Origin: CAZUMJ01 sp964621605
GTDB lineage: Bacteria > Actinomycetota > Acidimicrobiia > Acidimicrobiales > Iamiaceae
Direction: 5' to 3'
DNA: 34,571 bases
Assembly (NCBI GenBank): GCA_964621605.1
Contig: CAZUMJ010000031.1
Coordinates: 1-34,571 of the forward strand
The position numbers were made by a program, and so were the translations under genes. This document shows, piece after piece, positions 31,566 to 34,571 of this stretch (position 1 is the first letter of the stretch; every line of letters begins with the position of its first letter). Below the pieces are notes generated by a model. The model was not told the DNA's origin and did no database searches. It worked only from the letters and a program-made list of their open reading frames with translations.

Positions 31566-33179
31566 TCACCACGAGTGCGTGTCGAGCCCCCATTCGTGGG
31601 CCCGGGCGATCAGCTTGGAACGAGACTTGATCCCAAGCTTTCGGTAGATGCGACCCAGGTGAGACTCGACGGTGCGGGCGCTGACGAATAGAAGGTCGGC
31701 CACCTCGCGGTTGGACCGGCCGCTGGCCACCAACCCGGCCACCTGTAGCTCCTGGGGTGTGAGCGGAGACGGGTTCACGGGGCCGGGCTGCACCGTCTCA
31801 CCAACGGGAGATCCTTGGGCGTTGACAGCCTGGGCCGCCCACCCCTCGGCGCCGACCGAACGAAAGACCGTGTCGGCGTAGACCAGATCGGACAGGCTGG
31901 CGGCTTCCTCTCCCGCCACGCGACGGACGATGCCCCTCACCAGCAACGTTCGACCCAAGCCGAACGGTGAGCCGATGCTCCGACAGGTCCGTTCTGACTG
32001 GTCGAGGAGCAGTTCGCTCTGGCTGATGTCGTCGACCAGCATCGCCCGCACCCTTGCCGCTGCCGCCTGGACCCGGTCGTGTCCGGTGGACTCGGGACGA
32101 TGCAGGAAGCTGTCCACAAGGTCGCGGGCATCATCGCGCCGTCCTACTTGCACGAAGGCTTCGGCCAGGTCCATCTGCCACATCACCAACCACGGCGTCC
32201 CATCGGCCCGGCCGACAAGGGGTTCGAGATGAGCGACCGCTTGGTCGGGCTCTCCCAACCCCAAGTGGAGCAGGCCGAGCGCGGCCCGGGCCGGTACGTC
32301 AGCCCCCACGTCGCCGGCACCGTTGCGCACCGCGTCCTCGGCCAGACGCTGTGCCGCAGCACGGCACCCTTCGGCATCGCCTCGGATCGCCTCCGCCACC
32401 GCGAGAACCGCCGTGGGCAGGACAGCCAGGCCAGGTCGGGCGGTGGCTTCAGCCAGCCTGATCGCCTCGTCGGCTGCGGCCGCCGCTTCGCGGTATCGGC
32501 TCGTTCGCAGGTCGGCCAGGGACTGGACGGCGAGGAGGCTCGGGAGGGCGACCCGGTCACCGTCTCGCCGCGCGAGGCGACCGAGACGGGCCAACAGCCG
32601 GTCGGCAGCGTCGTAGTGCTCGGCCCAGACCAGAGCCAGACCGGCCGTCTCGGCGATGATCGCACCGGTCTCAGACCCCTCAGCCGCCAAGGCGGCATCG
32701 GTGGCAGCGTCGAGCCCGGCGGCGGCGGCACGGTTGCCGGACCCCACCTCGGCCGCGGTCATGACAACGGTCGTGAGCGGCGCGTCAGTCATGGTGATTC
32801 CCGACGCGGCCCGGGCAGCGAGCTGCACCCGACCGGAGCGCATGGCCAGTCGGCTCAACTCGATGCGGGCGGTCGTGGCAATCGGTGCCGCATCGGGACT
32901 CCCCAACGCGTCCGCTCCGGCGATGACCGCTTCGAAGCTGGCCAGCGCAAAACGGTGTCGCCCGCCATCAGAGGCCAACCGACCTTCGCCAAGCCGGAAG
33001 CGGAGATGTTCGACCGGGCGTTGGGCCAACATCGCCACCTGGTCGAGGAGTTCGGTGGCCGCGGCGATGTCGGCCTTGTTCAACGCCCGGTCGGCGGCGT
33101 CGAGCAGGTCGGCGGCGTCGAGCTGGGCGGTGGGGTGAGGGGCGTCGAGTTGGCCCGTGAATGGGTCGGGTGCAGTCAT
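31566..33179 (-). CDS. LuxR-type regulator with helical-repeat sensor region
   Basis: The 537-residue protein ends with a LuxR/FixJ helix-turn-helix: LTPQELQVAGLVASGRSNRE, then VADLLFVSARTVESHLGRIY and RKLGIKSRSKL. The long N-terminal part is a chain of Ala-rich helical pairs (RALNKADIAAATELLDQVAM, RFALASFEAVIAGADALG, RYREAAAAADEAIRLAEA), as in the TPR-like arm of MalT/LAL regulators. The STAND ATPase domain of those proteins is missing: no Walker A or B is seen. Protein or ligand binding to the arm may thus control DNA binding directly. ATG 33179 begins MTAPDPFTG. It is divergent from the RCC1-repeat lipoprotein gene, its most likely target. Confidence 0.85.
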   Translation of the reverse strand: MTAPDPFTGQLDAPHPTAQLDAADLLDAADRALNKADIAAATELLDQVAMLAQRPVEHLRFRLGEGRLASDGGRHRFALASFEAVIAGADALGSPDAAPIATTARIELSRLAMRSGRVQLAARAASGITMTDAPLTTVVMTAAEVGSGNRAAAAGLDAATDAALAAEGSETGAIIAETAGLALVWAEHYDAADRLLARLGRLARRDGDRVALPSLLAVQSLADLRTSRYREAAAAADEAIRLAEATARPGLAVLPTAVLAVAEAIRGDAEGCRAAAQRLAEDAVRNGAGDVGADVPARAALGLLHLGLGEPDQAVAHLEPLVGRADGTPWLVMWQMDLAEAFVQVGRRDDARDLVDSFLHRPESTGHDRVQAAAARVRAMLVDDISQSELLLDQSERTCRSIGSPFGLGRTLLVRGIVRRVAGEEAASLSDLVYADTVFRSVGAEGWAAQAVNAQGSPVGETVQPGPVNPSPLTPQELQVAGLVASGRSNREVADLLFVSARTVESHLGRIYRKLGIKSRSKLIARAHEWGLDTHSW

Positions 33180-33302
33180 CGGGCCTTGGTCGTGGGCAAT
33201 CGGCCAGCAGGGCGACGGAATCTTGTCATTTGCGTAGTTCCCCGATGTGCGCCCACGGTGAAGCGTGCATGATCGGCCGCGGTCCAACCGGAGCCTGAGG
33301 CG

Positions 33303-33315
33303 GGCTCGTCGAGCC
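33303..33315. promoter_or_regulatory. Palindrome between LuxR and RCC1-repeat genes
   Basis: GGCTCG T CGAGCC, a perfect 6-1-6 inverted repeat 35 bp before the RCC1-repeat gene start. It could be an operator for the divergent LuxR regulator, but short GC palindromes are frequent here. Confidence 0.25.
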
Positions 33316-33350
33316 TCCTGGTTTGTTCGATCCGCTGTGGAGGGTCAGCG

Positions 33351-34571
33351 ATGACGAGATCTGTTCGTGTGCTGGTGATGGCCGGCGTGGCGGGGCTCAT
33401 GTGCCTCGCGATGGCGGCCTGTACGCCGTTGAAGAACCTGTCCCAAACCGTTGCGGGTAGAGATCACACCTGCGCGTTGTCGACTGACGGCACCGTGCGG
33501 TGCTGGGGTGCCGGCACCAACGGTCAGCTCGGTGACGGCACGCGTGACTCGGCGACGTTGCCGGTATCGGTGAGCGGGATCACCAACGCGGCGTCGCTCA
33601 GCCTCGGCACCTACACGAGTTGTGCGGTGCTCGATGACGGTACGGCCCGGTGCTGGGGCGACAACGACTACGGCGAGCTCGGTGCGGGGACCAACACCGA
33701 TGTAGAACCGACACCGGTAGCGGTTGCGGGTCTGAACAACATCCTGTCGATCAGTGCCGGCATGTTCCACACGTGTGCAGTGCTCGGTGACGGTACGGCC
33801 CGGTGCTGGGGGGCGAACTCGAGTGGCCAGCTCGGCGACGGGACCAACACCTCCTCGAACGTTCCTGTGGCGGTGGCAGGGCTCACGAACGTGATCGCGA
33901 TCAACGCCGGCGACAATCAGACCTGCGCGGTGCTGTCCGACGGGACGGCACGCTGCTGGGGTCTCAACGATTTCGGTCAGCTCGGTGACGGGACCAACAC
34001 CAACACCAACCTTCCGGTCACGGTGGCGGGGCTGAACGGAGTCAGCGCCATCGACACCATGTACCGGCATTCGTGTGCGGCACTCACCGACGGCAGTGCC
34101 CGCTGCTGGGGTTACAACTACTACGGGCCGCTCGGGAACGGAACCAACACCGATTCGAGCCTTCCTGTGGCGGTGTCGGGGTTGACCGACGTGGCCTCGA
34201 TCGGTGTGGGGGTGGACTACTCCTGTGCCACCCTCACCGACGGCACGGCCCGCTGCTGGGGCAGCAACGGGTACCGCAACCTCGGCAATGGCGTGAACAC
34301 GAACTCCAACGTTCCGGTCACCGTGACTGGCGTGAGCGACATCGGCACCATGAGCGTCGGCGGCTCGCATGCGTGTGTGACCCTCAGCGATTCGTCCGCC
34401 CGGTGCTGGGGCAACAACAACGACGGCCAGCTCGGAAACGGAAGCACGACCGTCGATGACCCTGACAACGCACCCCTCACCCCGAACCCCCCGATGACCG
34501 GCTTCACCAAGGTGGACGCGGAGAACAACTCGACCTGCGCGGTGACCGAAGACGCCACGGTCCGATGCTGG
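33351..34571 (+). CDS. RCC1-repeat surface lipoprotein, partial
   Basis: The gene runs off the right edge after 407 codons. The signal is MTRSVRVLVMAGVAGLMCLA, with lipobox LAMAAC giving a lipid-anchored outer protein. From residue 33 it is built of RCC1-type beta-propeller repeats with the core CAVLSDGTARCWGxNxxGQLGDGTNT, about 50 residues each. Seven full copies are seen and an eighth begins. Each repeat has two Cys about ten residues apart that could form a disulphide across a hairpin, as expected outside the cell. ATG 33351 has GGAGGG 6 nt upstream. Such proteins are usually adhesion or binding scaffolds; the ligand here is unknown. Confidence 0.88.
   Translation, partial: MTRSVRVLVMAGVAGLMCLAMAACTPLKNLSQTVAGRDHTCALSTDGTVRCWGAGTNGQLGDGTRDSATLPVSVSGITNAASLSLGTYTSCAVLDDGTARCWGDNDYGELGAGTNTDVEPTPVAVAGLNNILSISAGMFHTCAVLGDGTARCWGANSSGQLGDGTNTSSNVPVAVAGLTNVIAINAGDNQTCAVLSDGTARCWGLNDFGQLGDGTNTNTNLPVTVAGLNGVSAIDTMYRHSCAALTDGSARCWGYNYYGPLGNGTNTDSSLPVAVSGLTDVASIGVGVDYSCATLTDGTARCWGSNGYRNLGNGVNTNSNVPVTVTGVSDIGTMSVGGSHACVTLSDSSARCWGNNNDGQLGNGSTTVDDPDNAPLTPNPPMTGFTKVDAENNSTCAVTEDATVRCW
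33471..34571 (+). repeat. 150-bp tandem coding repeats (RCC1 blades)
   Basis: Starts of the Cys codon that opens each repeat fall at 33471, 33621, 33774, 33924, 34074, 34224, 34374 and 34536. The spacing is 150 bp, with one of 153 and a last one of 162. Motifs such as GACGGTACGGCCCGGTGCTG recur nearly unchanged at DNA level, which points to recent duplication or gene conversion. Confidence 0.85.

Noticed and set aside
33471..34571. Regular repeats as a possible CRISPR-like or non-coding array
   Set aside because: The 150-bp period is in frame and encodes RCC1 blades; no short identical repeats with unique spacers.
1..34571. tRNA, rRNA, insertion sequences, integrase or att sites
   Set aside because: I read both strands for cloverleaf T-loops, transposase motifs and terminal repeats and found none I could support. 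A covariance-model scan would be decisive.

Overview
The window is high-GC DNA with dense, mostly minus-strand genes, many 4-bp start/stop overlaps, GTG and TTG starts, several putative leaderless promoters and many lipoproteins. Gene content (acyl-CoA dehydrogenases, a CYP125/142-like P450, nitronate monooxygenase, Liv-type transporters, TetR and LuxR regulators) fits a free-living actinobacterium. The Acidimicrobiia are my best guess, but this is inference from gene style, not a search. An exact 100-N block at 8168-8267 marks a scaffold gap, so this is a draft or metagenome-derived contig. No gene-free stretch exceeds 300 bp. I see no tRNA, rRNA, CRISPR array, transposase or phage gene.

Layout. 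1-4078 (minus): a truncated CNNM/CorC-like membrane protein, an orphan ABC ATPase, and glycogen debranching enzyme GlgX, translationally coupled to the ATPase. 4144-5819 (minus): a small SRPBCC protein and a secreted lipase with a good promoter/operator. 5845-9576 (minus): a five-gene thiamine operon under a TPP riboswitch (thiN, MTH1187/YkoF-like thiamine-binding protein, and an NMT1/THI5-type ABC transporter as permease, binding protein and ATPase). The riboswitch 3' end carries the Shine-Dalgarno of thiN. 9617-15025 (minus): a branched-chain-amino-acid-type ABC operon (livK, fused livHM, livG, livF) ending in a small membrane protein.

15084-21657: lipid or isoprenoid-type catabolic genes: two convergent acyl-CoA dehydrogenases, an SDR, and a tetR-P450-nitronate monooxygenase unit with a clear palindromic operator. 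21720-23720: a neutral-ceramidase-family protein that keeps the zinc ligands but has Ala where the nucleophilic Ser is expected. 23847-26833 (plus): a polytopic membrane protein with a WSPCGLSM motif, then a winged-helix/AAA+/degenerate-GGDEF fusion protein, closed by a strong hairpin. 26920-31493: three serine/glycine-rich lipoproteins of unknown function, a DUF2207 membrane protein with a glycine tail, and a small four-helix membrane protein. 31566-34571: a helical-repeat LuxR regulator divergent from an RCC1-repeat lipoprotein that runs off the right edge.

The items most worth a second look are the wHTH-AAA+-pseudo-GGDEF protein, the TPP riboswitch with its Shine-Dalgarno inside the aptamer, two promoters sharing a covarying 16-bp palindrome, the series of TANNNT boxes 6-8 nt before start codons, the Ser-less ceramidase homologue, and the LuxR/RCC1-repeat pair.
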